DNA from: an uncultured Lachnospiraceae bacterium
Lineage (GTDB): Bacteria > Bacillota > Clostridia > Lachnospirales > Lachnospiraceae
Reading direction: 5' to 3'
Assembly: GCA_947594335.1 (NCBI GenBank)
Contig: CANQEC010000006.1
Location: forward strand, 1 to 25,159
Length of the DNA stretch: 25,159 bases
In this document: positions 14,558 through 22,819 of the stretch, piece by piece
Layout of the letters: every line of letters begins with the position of its first letter
Numbering within the stretch: position 1 is the stretch's first letter
Notes under the pieces: generated by a model
What the model was told of the DNA's origin: nothing
Seen by the model: the letters and a program-made list of their open reading frames with translations, nothing else
The model's database searches: none
Made by a program: the position numbers and the translations under genes

Positions 14558-15403
14558 TTACACTCCGCTGTAGGCTGAGAATCCCGCGTCGATCGGCAGT
14601 ACAACGCCGGTCACCGCGCTGGCCGCTTTGTCGTCGCAGAGGAAGAACACGCCTCCAAGCAGCTCCTCACTCTTTACAAAACGATGTGTCGGAGTCCCGC
14701 CAAGGATCTTCTCTGAACGCGGAGTCAGCGAACCATCCTCATTAAACAGCAGCGCATGATTCTGGTTCGTACTGAGAAATCCCGGAGCGATCGCATTGCA
14801 GCGGATTCCTGTTCCTGCAAAATGAGTTGCAAGCCACTGTGTAAAGTTGCTGACGGCAGCTTTTGCTCCGGAATAAGCCGGAATCTTCGTCAGCGGTATG
14901 TACGCGTTCATGGATGAAATATTCAGAATGCAGCCTGATTTCCGCGCGACCATATCCTGCGCAAATATCTGCGTCGGAAGCAGCGTTCCCTGGAAATTCA
15001 GACTGAACACCGCATTTATCCCGGACATATCGAGATCAAAGAAGGTTTTCTGTCCTTCCTTCGCCTCATGCTGGTATTCATTGTCTGTCGTGGCAAGCGG
15101 ACTGTTCCCGCCTGCTCCGTTGACCAGAATATCGCACGGCCCCAGCTCTTCCAGCACTTTTTTGTGAACGGCGTTCATACTGTCCGGATTTGTAACATCT
15201 CCCCCGTAACCGCTGCAGATGAAGCCTTCTTTCCTCAGTTCGTCGGCAAGAGCCTCCACCTTGCTTGCCGTACGGTTAACTGCGGCTACCTTTGCGCCTG
15301 CCTGTGCAAACGCGCGTGCGATCGTACTGCAGATCACTCCTCCCGCACCGGTAACAACGACTACTTTTCCTGAAAAATCTGACTTTAATGGTAAATCTAT
15401 CAT
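14558..15403 (-). CDS. uxuB: D-mannonate oxidoreductase / fructuronate reductase, SDR type
   Basis: 281 residues. A short-chain dehydrogenase with the cofactor-binding TGAGGVICST (18-27), NGAGG (95-99) and catalytic S164, Y177 and K181 (YSGAK). The last Gly of the usual TGxxxGxG loop is Cys here; I believe this is shared by YjmF-type relatives. GGNSPLATTDNEY and overall length match the Firmicute YjmF family, which reduces D-fructuronate to D-mannonate with NAD(P)H and replaces the unrelated E. coli UxuB. Start chosen at ATG 15403, ten bases after AAAGGAG; an open extension upstream lacks SDR character. It is the third gene of the uxuA-uxaC-uxuB operon, 82 bases after uxaC. The specific activity is assigned from family and context. 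Confidence 0.85.
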   Translation of the reverse strand: MIDLPLKSDFSGKVVVVTGAGGVICSTIARAFAQAGAKVAAVNRTASKVEALADELRKEGFICSGYGGDVTNPDSMNAVHKKVLEELGPCDILVNGAGGNSPLATTDNEYQHEAKEGQKTFFDLDMSGINAVFSLNFQGTLLPTQIFAQDMVARKSGCILNISSMNAYIPLTKIPAYSGAKAAVSNFTQWLATHFAGTGIRCNAIAPGFLSTNQNHALLFNEDGSLTPRSEKILGGTPTHRFVKSEELLGGVFFLCDDKAASAVTGVVLPIDAGFSAYSGV

Positions 15404-15485
15404 AATGATTCTGCTCCTTTCTGGTCCCAGAGACCTGTCCTTCCTGCAATGTAAAACAAAATCTGTCCCGCGGGATCTTTCCGTT

Positions 15486-16892
15486 TCATCCGCGCAGATT
15501 AAATCTGAAAAATTCATCCGTATTATTATAGCAGATGTCTTCCACGATCTTCTTCAGATACTTCTCGTCATTCGGATACTGTCCGCTCTCCACCCACTCG
15601 CCGATCAGTTCGCAGAGAATCCTGCGGAAATATTCATGACGGGTGTAGCTGAGGAACGAACGTGAATCCGTGAGCATTCCGACAAACCGGCCAAGTACGC
15701 CGTTGTTCGCAAGATCGGTGAGCTGCGCGCGCATCCCTGCGCGGTTATCACTGAACCACCACGCGCTTCCGAGCTGCATTTTCCCTGCGACGCCGCCTCC
15801 CTGGAACGCGCCCATGATCGTCGCGATCGCCGTATTGTCATTCGGATTCAGCGAATACAGGATCATCTTCGGCAGACCCTCGTTTTCAAGAAACGCGTTC
15901 AGCAAAAGCGCCAGATTGTCCGTTCCGGACTGAGTTTTCACTGCGTCGTATCCCGTATCCGGACCAAGTGCGGCAAACTGCGGCTTATTCACGTTGCGCA
16001 GACAGCCGAAATGAATCTGCATCACCCAGTTAAACCGGGCATACTGTTTTGCGCAGGTCACAAGAATAAGCGTCTTATACGCGTCCGCCTGATCCTGAGC
16101 CGGTACTTTTCCGCTCATCGCCTCCGAAAATGCCTGATCGGCGGCCTCTGTGTCCGGCTCGGCATAAACGCAGGAATCAAGTCCGTGATCAGCGCACAGG
16201 CATCCTCTTTCATTGAAATACCCGATACGCTCACACAGAGCCGCAGCGACGTCCTGCGCGCAGGTCAGCCTATGTCCCACCGTCTCCGACAGCTTCCCGA
16301 TATATTCGGCAAAACCTTCCTTGTCAACATTGACCGCCTTGTCCGGGCGGAATGCCGGGAGTACCTGGATCTCCATCGTCGGGTCAGCGGCGATCGCCTC
16401 ATGCCAGTGGAGGTCGTCCGCCGGGTCGTCGGTCGTGCAGACTGCCTTCACCTGGAACTTCCTCATCAGACCGCGCGCAGAATACTCCTTCAAAAGCTCA
16501 TTGCAGCGGTCGTAAATCTCATCGGCATTGTCCGGCGTCAGCGGTTCCATGATTCCAAAGCCCCTCTGCAGTTCCAGATGACTCCAGTGGTAGATCGGAT
16601 TGCCGATAATCTGCGGCATTACCGAAGCAAACGCGCGGAATTTCTCCCTGTCCGGCGCATCCCCGGTTATCTTGTCCTCTGTGATCCCCGCGGCGCGCAT
16701 CAGACGCCATTTGTAGTGATCTCCGCCCAGCCATACCTGTGTGATATTATCAAATTTCCGGTCCTCCGCTATCTCCTGAGGACTGATATGACAGTGGTAA
16801 TCGATGATCGGCATCTTTTCCGCTGTCTCATGATACAGCTTCCTGGCAGTTTCCGTGGAAAGCAGAAAATCCTTCCCCATAAATTTTTCCAT
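15486..16892 (-). CDS. uxaC: Glucuronate (uronate) isomerase
   Basis: 468 residues, the normal UxaC length. It begins MEKFMGKDFLLSTETARKLY and has the metal-site motif DYHCHISP (H33, H35), characteristic of this amidohydrolase-fold isomerase. It converts D-glucuronate to D-fructuronate (and D-galacturonate to D-tagaturonate) as the first step of hexuronate breakdown; the product goes to the SDR enzyme encoded downstream. Start chosen at ATG 16892 after GGGGGA. The frame continues upstream for 31 codons into a repeat-like Lys/Pro/Glu-rich spacer that is not part of the family. Confidence 0.95.
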   Translation of the reverse strand: MEKFMGKDFLLSTETARKLYHETAEKMPIIDYHCHISPQEIAEDRKFDNITQVWLGGDHYKWRLMRAAGITEDKITGDAPDREKFRAFASVMPQIIGNPIYHWSHLELQRGFGIMEPLTPDNADEIYDRCNELLKEYSARGLMRKFQVKAVCTTDDPADDLHWHEAIAADPTMEIQVLPAFRPDKAVNVDKEGFAEYIGKLSETVGHRLTCAQDVAAALCERIGYFNERGCLCADHGLDSCVYAEPDTEAADQAFSEAMSGKVPAQDQADAYKTLILVTCAKQYARFNWVMQIHFGCLRNVNKPQFAALGPDTGYDAVKTQSGTDNLALLLNAFLENEGLPKMILYSLNPNDNTAIATIMGAFQGGGVAGKMQLGSAWWFSDNRAGMRAQLTDLANNGVLGRFVGMLTDSRSFLSYTRHEYFRRILCELIGEWVESGQYPNDEKYLKKIVEDICYNNTDEFFRFNLRG

Positions 16893-16899
16893 CTCAATC

Positions 16900-17107
16900 C
16901 CCCATTTTCTTTTGCTGCCTGATCCTCCGGATCTCTCCGGCTGATCTTTCGGTTTTCCGACCGGCTTTTCTTCTGGCCGGTCCATCTCTCTGACTGTTTT
17001 TCTTCCGGTCAGTCTTCCGGCTTTTCCTCTGATCAGCTTTTCAGCCTTCTGGCCAGCTCTGCTCCGCCAGCCGATCCCGGCTTTTCTGCCGACCGGTTCG
17101 ATCCCGG
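16900..17107. repeat. Degenerate direct repeats in the uxuA-uxaC spacer
   Basis: The 215-base gap is filled with degenerate purine-rich units (minus strand) of the form GAAAAGCCGG and CCGGnn. A block around 17005-17025 repeats, with one mismatch in about 20, the sequence at 17104-17124, which includes the last codons of uxuA. The offset is 99 bases. I see no gene, promoter or clear terminator in it. Confidence 0.6.
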
Positions 17108-18166
17108 TCAGTCTTCCAGCTTTCCTCCGTTCGCCTCAATCAGACCGTTGAGGTATGCCGTCCCCAGCGCTCTGTCAAACAGGCCATATCCGGGCTTCGC
17201 GTCCGAACCGACTTCTCCCCAGATCATACGTCCGTGATCCGGTCTGAAGTATCCCTCAAATCCCGTATCCACCAGAGCCTTCACGATCGCGTTCATATCC
17301 AGCGAACCATCCTTTGAAAGATGCCCTGACTCCTCAAACGAAGTATCCGGCAGGATTTTTACGTTACGGATATGCATAAATCCAATCCTTCCGGCTGCGG
17401 AATACTTCCGTACCAGCTTCGGGATATCATTTTTCGGAGAGCAGCCAAGGGAACCTGTACACAGACACAGGGAATTCGCCGAGCTGTCCACGAGACTAAG
17501 ATACCGGTCAAGATTTTCCTCACAGGTGATAACGCGCGGCAGTCCGAAAATCGGATACGGCGGATCATCCGGATGCAGCGCCATCACGATACCGCACTCC
17601 TCAGCGACAGGGATCACCTTTTTCAGGAAATATTCAATATTCGCCCACAATCCTTCCTCACCGAGTTCCCCATAAGCACGGATCAGGCCGCGAACCTCTT
17701 CCTGCGTATAACTGGAGTCCCATCCGGGAAGATGGATATCGTCCTTCATCGGATCAAGGCCTTTCAGCTGATCCCAGTACATCACAAGACTGGTGGAACC
17801 GTCCTCTGCCGCTTTATCAAGCTGTGTGCGCGTCCAGTCAAAGACCGGCATAAAATTATAAGTGACACATTTGATCCCGTACTTTGCACAGCGGCGTATA
17901 TTCTCGCAATAATTCTCAATATGCGCATCACGCAGCGGTCCGCCAAGCTTTATCTCCTCCGTAACCGGGATTGACTCCACCACATCAAAGACAAGGCCAT
18001 GTTCCCTGCACTCGTCGGCAAGGTGTTTTATGCTTTCTTCCGGCCACACCTCGCCCGGCTTCACATCATAGACTGCGGAAACAATAGAACGCATACCGGG
18101 AATCTGACGGATCTCGTCCAGAGTGACCGGATCGCTGTCTCCATACCAGCGAAATGAACTTTTCAT
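17108..18166 (-). CDS. uxuA: D-mannonate dehydratase
   Basis: 352 residues, the usual UxuA length. It starts MKSSFRWYGDSDPVTLDEI, a signature of the family. Likely metal ligands are H198 (ALHPDDPP), C236 (LCLCTG), H265 (FMHIRN) and D310 (RPDHGR). The enzyme removes water from D-mannonate to give 2-keto-3-deoxy-D-gluconate, with manganese or iron. Start chosen at ATG 18166 after AAAGGAG; a GTG six codons earlier contains that ribosome site and is unlikely. First gene of the uxuA-uxaC-uxuB operon, with a promoter at 18258-18286. Confidence 0.95.
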   Translation of the reverse strand: MKSSFRWYGDSDPVTLDEIRQIPGMRSIVSAVYDVKPGEVWPEESIKHLADECREHGLVFDVVESIPVTEEIKLGGPLRDAHIENYCENIRRCAKYGIKCVTYNFMPVFDWTRTQLDKAAEDGSTSLVMYWDQLKGLDPMKDDIHLPGWDSSYTQEEVRGLIRAYGELGEEGLWANIEYFLKKVIPVAEECGIVMALHPDDPPYPIFGLPRVITCEENLDRYLSLVDSSANSLCLCTGSLGCSPKNDIPKLVRKYSAAGRIGFMHIRNVKILPDTSFEESGHLSKDGSLDMNAIVKALVDTGFEGYFRPDHGRMIWGEVGSDAKPGYGLFDRALGTAYLNGLIEANGGKLED

Positions 18167-18192
18167 GATTATCTCCTTTCTCACTTACACTG

Positions 18193-18236
18193 CAGCGGAG
18201 CGAAAAATACGGCCTTTGCGGTACCGCGCCCCGCTG
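18193..18236 (-). promoter_or_regulatory. Leader hairpin and palindrome upstream of uxuA
   Basis: CAGCGG (18193-18198) pairs with CCGCTG (18231-18236), enclosing a perfect 10-base palindrome GCGGTACCGC (18218-18227). All lie in the 5' leader between the promoter and uxuA. They could be an mRNA structure or a repressor site; no known consensus fits. Confidence 0.35.
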
Positions 18237-18238
18237 TC

Positions 18239-18253
18239 GTCTGACCAGCAGAC
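18239..18253. promoter_or_regulatory. Candidate operator at the uxuA transcription start
   Basis: A perfect inverted repeat, GTCTG-N5-CAGAC, lies immediately downstream of the -10 element and over the predicted +1, a normal place for a repressor operator. The regulator is not identified. Confidence 0.4.
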
Positions 18254-18257
18254 AAAT

Positions 18258-18286
18258 TTAATACAATAGCAGCAGCAACAAAACAA
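18258..18286 (-). promoter_or_regulatory. Promoter of the uxuA-uxaC-uxuB operon
   Basis: Minus strand: -35 TTGTTT (18281-18286), 17-base spacer, -10 TATTAA (18258-18263), about 90 bases upstream of the uxuA ATG. Confidence 0.55.
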
Positions 18287-18401
18287 AAACAGCTTTTATC
18301 ATCTTATGTTTATATTTTACTCATTTTCCCGATTTTCCGCCTGGTATATTTGGTTTGAAATGCAGTAAAAGTTGTTTTTTACAGAATACGGGCCTGGGCA
18401 T

Positions 18402-18432
18402 CAAAACGAAAGGCGGCAGAAAATCCGCCGCC
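18402..18432 (-). terminator. Rho-independent terminator after the IlvD/Edd dehydratase gene
   Basis: Minus strand: a GGCGGC...GCCGCC hairpin (18412-18432, up to 9 bp with one G-T pair) is followed by TTTCGTTTTG (18411-18402). It ends the dehydrogenase-larA-dehydratase operon before the separate uxuA promoter. Confidence 0.8.
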
Positions 18433-18456
18433 CCGCTTCTACAGAAAAATTAATGT

Positions 18457-20205
18457 CTATTTATCATACTCTAGGTACGCGCCCTTCATCGGCGACGCAG
18501 CCAGCTCCGAGAAAAGACGGAGCACGCCGCTCGGATATTTCGCCGGCTTGGGCTGCCAGCTCTTCTTGCGCTCTGCAAGAATTGCGTCGATCTCCTCCGG
18601 AGTTTTTCTCTCTCCTTTGACGCCGACGATCGCAAGAATACGTTCCTTGACGTCAAGCTGAATCAGATCGCCTTCCTCGACAAGCGCGATCGGGCCGCCC
18701 GCCTGTGCTTCCGGACTGCAGTGTCCGATCACAGGACCTGTCGAAGCGCCTGAAAAACGTCCGTCTGTGATCAGAGCGATGCTCTTGCCCAGCTCTTTGT
18801 CGGAAGAAATTGCCTCGGAAGTGTAGAACATCTCCGGCATACCGGAACCCTTCGGGCCCTCGTAGCGGATGAACACCGCGTCGCCCGGCTGTACTTTGTG
18901 ATGAAGAACCGCGTCGATGCACTCTTCCTCGCTGTCGAACGGACGTGCGCGGAGCACTGCGGAGAACATCTCCTTCGGGCAGGCCGTATGCTTGATGACA
19001 GCGCCCTCAGGAGCAAGATTGCCCTTGAGAACCGCGATGGAACCATCTGTGCCGATCGCCTTGTCAAACGGACGGATGATATCTTCCTTCGTCATATGGA
19101 TTCCGTATCTCTCGTTCGCCTTGTCAAGCCACTGCTGGCAGCGCTCATAGTAGCCGTTCTGCTTCAGCTCCTCAAGGTTCTCTCCGAGCGTCTTGCCGGT
19201 CACGGTCATCACATCGAGGTGAAGCACACTCTTGATCTCTTCCATGATCGCCGGAACGCCGCCTGCATAGTAGAAGAACTCTGCCGGCCAGCGTCCTGCC
19301 GGACGAAGGTCAAGGAGATAGTGAGCGCCGCGGTGCAGACGGTCAAACGTATCGCCTGTGATCTCAATGCCAAACTCATGCGCGATTGCCGGAAGATGCA
19401 GCAGCGTGTTGGTGGAGCCGGAAATCGCGGCATGCACCATGATCGCGTTCTCAAAACTCTTCATCGTCACGATATCCGACGGTTTCATATGATCCATCTG
19501 AGCGAGCTTTACAGCCAGCTCGCCTGCACGGCGCGCATACTCGATCAGATCCGGGCTCGTAGCCGGAAGCAGTGCGCTGCCCGGAAGGGAAAGTCCGAGA
19601 GCCTCCGCCATGATCTGCATTGTGGAAGCCGTGCCGATAAAGGAACATGCGCCGCAGCTCGGGCATGCGTTTTCCTTTGCCCAGCAGAGCTTTGCCTCGT
19701 CGATCTCGCCTCTCTCATACATTGCCGAATACATGCCGAGCTGCTCGAGCGTCAGCATGTCCGGACCTGCCGCCATCGTACCGCCGGTCACGACAACCGA
19801 AGGGATATTTACGCGGGCCAGGCCCATCAGATTCGCCGGCATTCCTTTATCACAGCTCGCCATATACACGCCCGCGTCAAACGGCGTCGCGTTTGCCTGG
19901 ATCTCGATCATGTTCGCGATCATCTCACGGCTTGCCAGCGAGAAATTGATTCCGTCTGTTCCCTGGCTCTCGCCGTCGCACATATCTGTACAGAAATAGC
20001 GCGCTCCATGTCCGCCTGCCGCCGCGATGCCTTCACGCGCGGCCTCCACCAGCTTGTCCAGATGGCCGCTGCCCGGATGGCTGTCGCCAAACGTACTCTC
20101 AATGAAAATCTGCGGCTTTCCAAGATCTTCCGGTTTCCAGCCCGTGCCAATACGCAGCGGATCCAACTCAGGAGCAAGTTTTCGCATTTCCTGGCTAATC
20201 AACAT
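18457..20205 (-). CDS. IlvD/Edd-family sugar-acid dehydratase (YjhG/YagF-like)
   Basis: 582 residues. Iron-sulfur family motifs are clear: MCDGESQG (75-82), ASCDKGMPA (116-124; C118), CPSCGACS (181-188; C181, C184, C187), SGSTNTLLH, GNLAPEGAVIKHTA and DGRFSGASTGPVIGH. The segment where IlvD has Thr-Pro-Cys-Asn instead reads GDSHPGSGHL (40-49), so that cluster cysteine is missing. The stretches VMTVTGKTLGENL and GVPAIM resemble the YjhG/YagF (D-xylonate dehydratase) branch rather than branched-chain biosynthesis. It probably dehydrates an aldonate to a 2-keto-3-deoxy acid. Start chosen at ATG 20205 after AGAGGGA; an upstream TTG lacks a ribosome site. Last gene of its operon. Confidence 0.82.
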   Translation of the reverse strand: MLISQEMRKLAPELDPLRIGTGWKPEDLGKPQIFIESTFGDSHPGSGHLDKLVEAAREGIAAAGGHGARYFCTDMCDGESQGTDGINFSLASREMIANMIEIQANATPFDAGVYMASCDKGMPANLMGLARVNIPSVVVTGGTMAAGPDMLTLEQLGMYSAMYERGEIDEAKLCWAKENACPSCGACSFIGTASTMQIMAEALGLSLPGSALLPATSPDLIEYARRAGELAVKLAQMDHMKPSDIVTMKSFENAIMVHAAISGSTNTLLHLPAIAHEFGIEITGDTFDRLHRGAHYLLDLRPAGRWPAEFFYYAGGVPAIMEEIKSVLHLDVMTVTGKTLGENLEELKQNGYYERCQQWLDKANERYGIHMTKEDIIRPFDKAIGTDGSIAVLKGNLAPEGAVIKHTACPKEMFSAVLRARPFDSEEECIDAVLHHKVQPGDAVFIRYEGPKGSGMPEMFYTSEAISSDKELGKSIALITDGRFSGASTGPVIGHCSPEAQAGGPIALVEEGDLIQLDVKERILAIVGVKGERKTPEEIDAILAERKKSWQPKPAKYPSGVLRLFSELAASPMKGAYLEYDK

Positions 20206-20293
20206 AAGTAATCCCTCTCTTTCTGAAACTTTATCCGAAATTCTGTTTTTCTTTTCTGTATTCCCCAATTAATTTTGTATGCCAGGGTCAAAA

Positions 20294-20343
20294 GTGCGAA
20301 GCACGGAACAATCCGTCTGGCATCTTTTGCCCCCATGATGCCA
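20294..20343 (-). other. Two small hairpins in the larA-dehydratase spacer
   Basis: TGGCATC (20318-20324) pairs with GATGCCA (20337-20343) around 12 bases. GTGC-GAA-GCAC (20294-20304) follows and, on the minus strand, is followed by TTTTGA. Weak for full termination; possibly attenuation or processing that lowers expression of the last gene. Confidence 0.35.
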
Positions 20344-20347
20344 CAGG

Positions 20348-21622
20348 TTACTCTTCGTCGACCTTCCAGAGCCCCAGCGCGGGAGTCCCCACAAAATAAA
20401 TTTCCTCTCCGTCCGGAAGGATGTTCCAGCCTTCCTTCAGTTTCTCCGGATCATAGCGCTTTGTTATCTCATCATAATCAGCCCACTGATAACCGACGCC
20501 CTCGATCTCCTCCTTTGAAAGGTTCTCCGGCTTTGTCGCATACGTAATCGTAAAGCGGCCCTCTGAGGAACCCTGCATCAGATGCGCGGCGCTCATCAGC
20601 CTGCCCTCGAAAACGCCCTGGCGGTAAAGCTCAAGAATATGCTCCGTTCCCGTGTAGCCATAGCGGCGGGTCATGCGGTCCATCTCTTCATTCTCGCCAA
20701 ACGCGATAACTCCCGGCGCGAGTATGATCAGTTCTCCGCCGTCGGCCACCGCCATTCTTGTGCGGTACACGCCCTTGTTGCCCACCCAGGTCGTCTTCAG
20801 CTCTGTCGGTTCAAGGTAAGTGACAAGCTTTTTCGCGCGGCGCTCGACATGGCAGATATTCAGCTTCTGCGAAAGCCCGGCTGCCATCTCAAACGGTTTG
20901 CGCGACTGTCCTATATACAGACCATGCAGCTTCACCTCATCGCCCTCGCGCGTAGTCACAGTCTGCAGGTAGACAAGAGGAAGCTTACCGTCAATAAAAT
21001 GCTGCTGCGCATAGTCATAAACCTTGCGGGCCGGGCTGTCTGTCACTCCCAGCGCCTTCTCCATACCGCAGATCGCGCTCAGCATGTGTGATTTATTGAT
21101 CATCTCCCGTCCGCCTGTGCCGACAAAGATATTTTTGGAATAATTCGCCATGCCGACTACCTCATGAGGCACAACCTGGCCGACAGAAAGAATCAGATCA
21201 TAACCGCCGTCAACCAGGAGATGGTTGACTTCGACGTCGATCTGCTCGGGGAACAGCCCTTTGCTGATCTCGGAACAGACTTCGGCAGGCACATACCCCA
21301 AACGTACCGTATCCGTCTGCCAGTGATGTACGATAATCGCATCCTCAGGCACCACATCTCCGAAAAACTTCCTGTGTTCCTCTTTGCTCATCGGCATATG
21401 TGTGCCGAGTGCGGGCATCACGTCCACGGATGCATGCGGAACCAGCTTCCGGTATAAAATCTGCGTGATCTCGCCGGCATAAGAATAACAGCGCGTATAG
21501 TCCGGCGGAATAATCAGAACCTTTTTTACATCCGGCCACTGCTCCAGAAGCAGATCGATCTGCCCCTCAAGCTGTTTTGCTGAAATTCCATGCTCCTCTT
21601 CTGTTAAATACAGTTCCTTCAT
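20348..21622 (-). CDS. LarA-like nickel-dependent 2-hydroxyacid racemase/epimerase
   Basis: 424 residues, the usual LarA length. Nickel-pincer nucleotide residues of lactate racemase are all recognisable: DYTR (41-44), HH at 99-100, PHE with H153, K163 (YSKN) and H179 (KSHM). H153, K163 and H179 keep exactly the spacing of H174, K184 and H200 of the Lactiplantibacillus LarA, as I recall its numbering. The family moves a hydride at the carbinol C2 of 2-hydroxyacids; members are reported as lactate, malate and phenyllactate racemases and as a D-gluconate 2-epimerase. Here the neighbours are aldonate and mannonate enzymes, so a sugar-acid C2 epimerase is more likely than lactate racemase. LarB/C/E cofactor genes must lie elsewhere. 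ATG at 21622 follows GGGAGG. Confidence 0.85.
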   Translation of the reverse strand: MKELYLTEEEHGISAKQLEGQIDLLLEQWPDVKKVLIIPPDYTRCYSYAGEITQILYRKLVPHASVDVMPALGTHMPMSKEEHRKFFGDVVPEDAIIVHHWQTDTVRLGYVPAEVCSEISKGLFPEQIDVEVNHLLVDGGYDLILSVGQVVPHEVVGMANYSKNIFVGTGGREMINKSHMLSAICGMEKALGVTDSPARKVYDYAQQHFIDGKLPLVYLQTVTTREGDEVKLHGLYIGQSRKPFEMAAGLSQKLNICHVERRAKKLVTYLEPTELKTTWVGNKGVYRTRMAVADGGELIILAPGVIAFGENEEMDRMTRRYGYTGTEHILELYRQGVFEGRLMSAAHLMQGSSEGRFTITYATKPENLSKEEIEGVGYQWADYDEITKRYDPEKLKEGWNILPDGEEIYFVGTPALGLWKVDEE

Positions 21623-21689
21623 CTATAACCTCCCTGGCTGAATCCTGCAGTTATCACTGCTGTCTGTTCCAGCCTGCCGCAGCGCTCTG

Positions 21690-21718
21690 CCCGGACGCAG
21701 ATATCTGCGCAGCCCGGG
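21690..21718. repeat. Perfect 14-bp palindrome within a longer stem, dehydrogenase-larA spacer
   Basis: CGCAGATATCTGCG (21696-21709) is self-complementary and is flanked by CCCGG (21690-21694) and CCGGG (21714-21718), giving a strong hairpin in the 177-base gap. No T run follows on either side, so it is not a standard terminator; perhaps an mRNA-stability element. Confidence 0.5.
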
Positions 21719-21799
21719 AAGACAGGCGATGCCTGCGCGCACGCCTTCTCCCCTTCTCCCAAATACAGCAGTCATCTGCGGCACATGGTCAGATCCGGC

Positions 21800-22819
21800 T
21801 TAGCGCAGATCCACAACCACCTTCATATAATTTCCCGGATTTTTCTCAATATCGATAATCGTCTCCGGCGCTTCGTCCAGAGTGACCGTCTTTGTAAGTA
21901 TCTTCTTCACATCCACGCGTCCGGAGCAGATCAGCTCAATCGCTTCCTCAAACTCTCCCGCGCTGGTACGTGCGCCGCGGATATCGACTTCTTTCTTTGT
22001 GATCATATCGGTTGGAATTGACGTCTCTTTCTTCGGCCAGCCGGTGAAAGTGATGCGTCCCGCATTTGATACAAGATCAAGCGTCCCCCGGATGCAGACA
22101 TTGGCGCCGGTACACTCCATCACAAGCTGCGCCATATTCCCGTCCGTGATTTTCGCAACAGCAGCAGCCGGGTCCTCTTTGCCCGAATTTACCGTATACT
22201 CAATCCCTACGCTCTTCGCAAAGTCAAGACGCTCCTGCACCACATCGATGATGATCGCATGCGCGCCGTAAGCTTCCGCCACCATCCCGGCAAGCAGACC
22301 GATCGGGCCGGCTCCGTAAATCGCACAGTACTCGCCCGCTTTCAGGCCGCCGCGGTGAACTCCATGCAGAGAAATTGTCAGCGGTTCCGCCATCGCTCCA
22401 AGTATCCAGTCCATATCGTCCGGCATTTTTATAAGCATATCTGCCGGATGGCAGTAATACTGCGCCATTCCGCCGTCCACATGAACGCCAAGCACATGGA
22501 GATCCGTACAGCAGTTTGTACGGCCTATGGAGCAGGGATAACAGTGTCCGCAGTAAAGATATGGATCCACGATCACTCTGTCTCCAACCTTGAAACCCTT
22601 TGGATTGTCTTCCGGAACAGCTTCTATAATACCCGCAAGCTCATGCCCTATCACACGGGGATAGGAAACCAGACCGTTTGTCCCGCGGAAAGCGCCGATA
22701 TCACTGCCGCAGATCCCGGCTGTCATAATCTTAATCAACGCCTGCCCCGGTCCGGGAACAGGTTTCTCAAGCTCAACACACGCCACATCCCATGGCTTGT
22801 CAAATTTGATCGCTTTCAT
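21800..22819 (-). CDS. Zinc-dependent medium-chain dehydrogenase, RspB/YjmD-like
   Basis: 339 residues. Catalytic-zinc motifs are AGICGSD (about 34-40) and GHE (about 59-61). The structural-zinc cluster is CGHCYPCSIGRTNCC (about 90-104), and the NAD-binding loop is GAGPIG (about 170). LGVHVDGGMAQY after the zinc cluster closely resembles E. coli RspB and fits the length of B. subtilis YjmD, which lies in a uxa/uxu operon. The RspB type has been linked to oxidation of L-gulonate to D-fructuronate, which would feed the uxuB-uxuA route here; other polyols or aldonates (for example L-idonate) remain possible. ATG at 22819 follows AAGGAGA at ten bases. First gene of the operon with larA-like and dehydratase genes. 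Confidence 0.9.
   Translation of the reverse strand: MKAIKFDKPWDVACVELEKPVPGPGQALIKIMTAGICGSDIGAFRGTNGLVSYPRVIGHELAGIIEAVPEDNPKGFKVGDRVIVDPYLYCGHCYPCSIGRTNCCTDLHVLGVHVDGGMAQYYCHPADMLIKMPDDMDWILGAMAEPLTISLHGVHRGGLKAGEYCAIYGAGPIGLLAGMVAEAYGAHAIIIDVVQERLDFAKSVGIEYTVNSGKEDPAAAVAKITDGNMAQLVMECTGANVCIRGTLDLVSNAGRITFTGWPKKETSIPTDMITKKEVDIRGARTSAGEFEEAIELICSGRVDVKKILTKTVTLDEAPETIIDIEKNPGNYMKVVVDLR

Noticed and set aside
15404..15517. 38-residue N-terminal extension of the SDR
   Set aside because: It lacks SDR sequence and overlaps the 3' end of uxaC; AAAGGAG precedes ATG 15403.
16893..16985. 31-residue N-terminal extension of UxaC
   Set aside because: It is Lys/Pro/Glu repeat-like spacer sequence; family members begin at MxKFMxxDFLL, matching ATG 16892.
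18898..20211. 437-codon open frame on the plus strand
   Set aside because: It lies antisense to the clear IlvD/Edd dehydratase, has no recognisable motif and no ribosome site; a codon-bias shadow.
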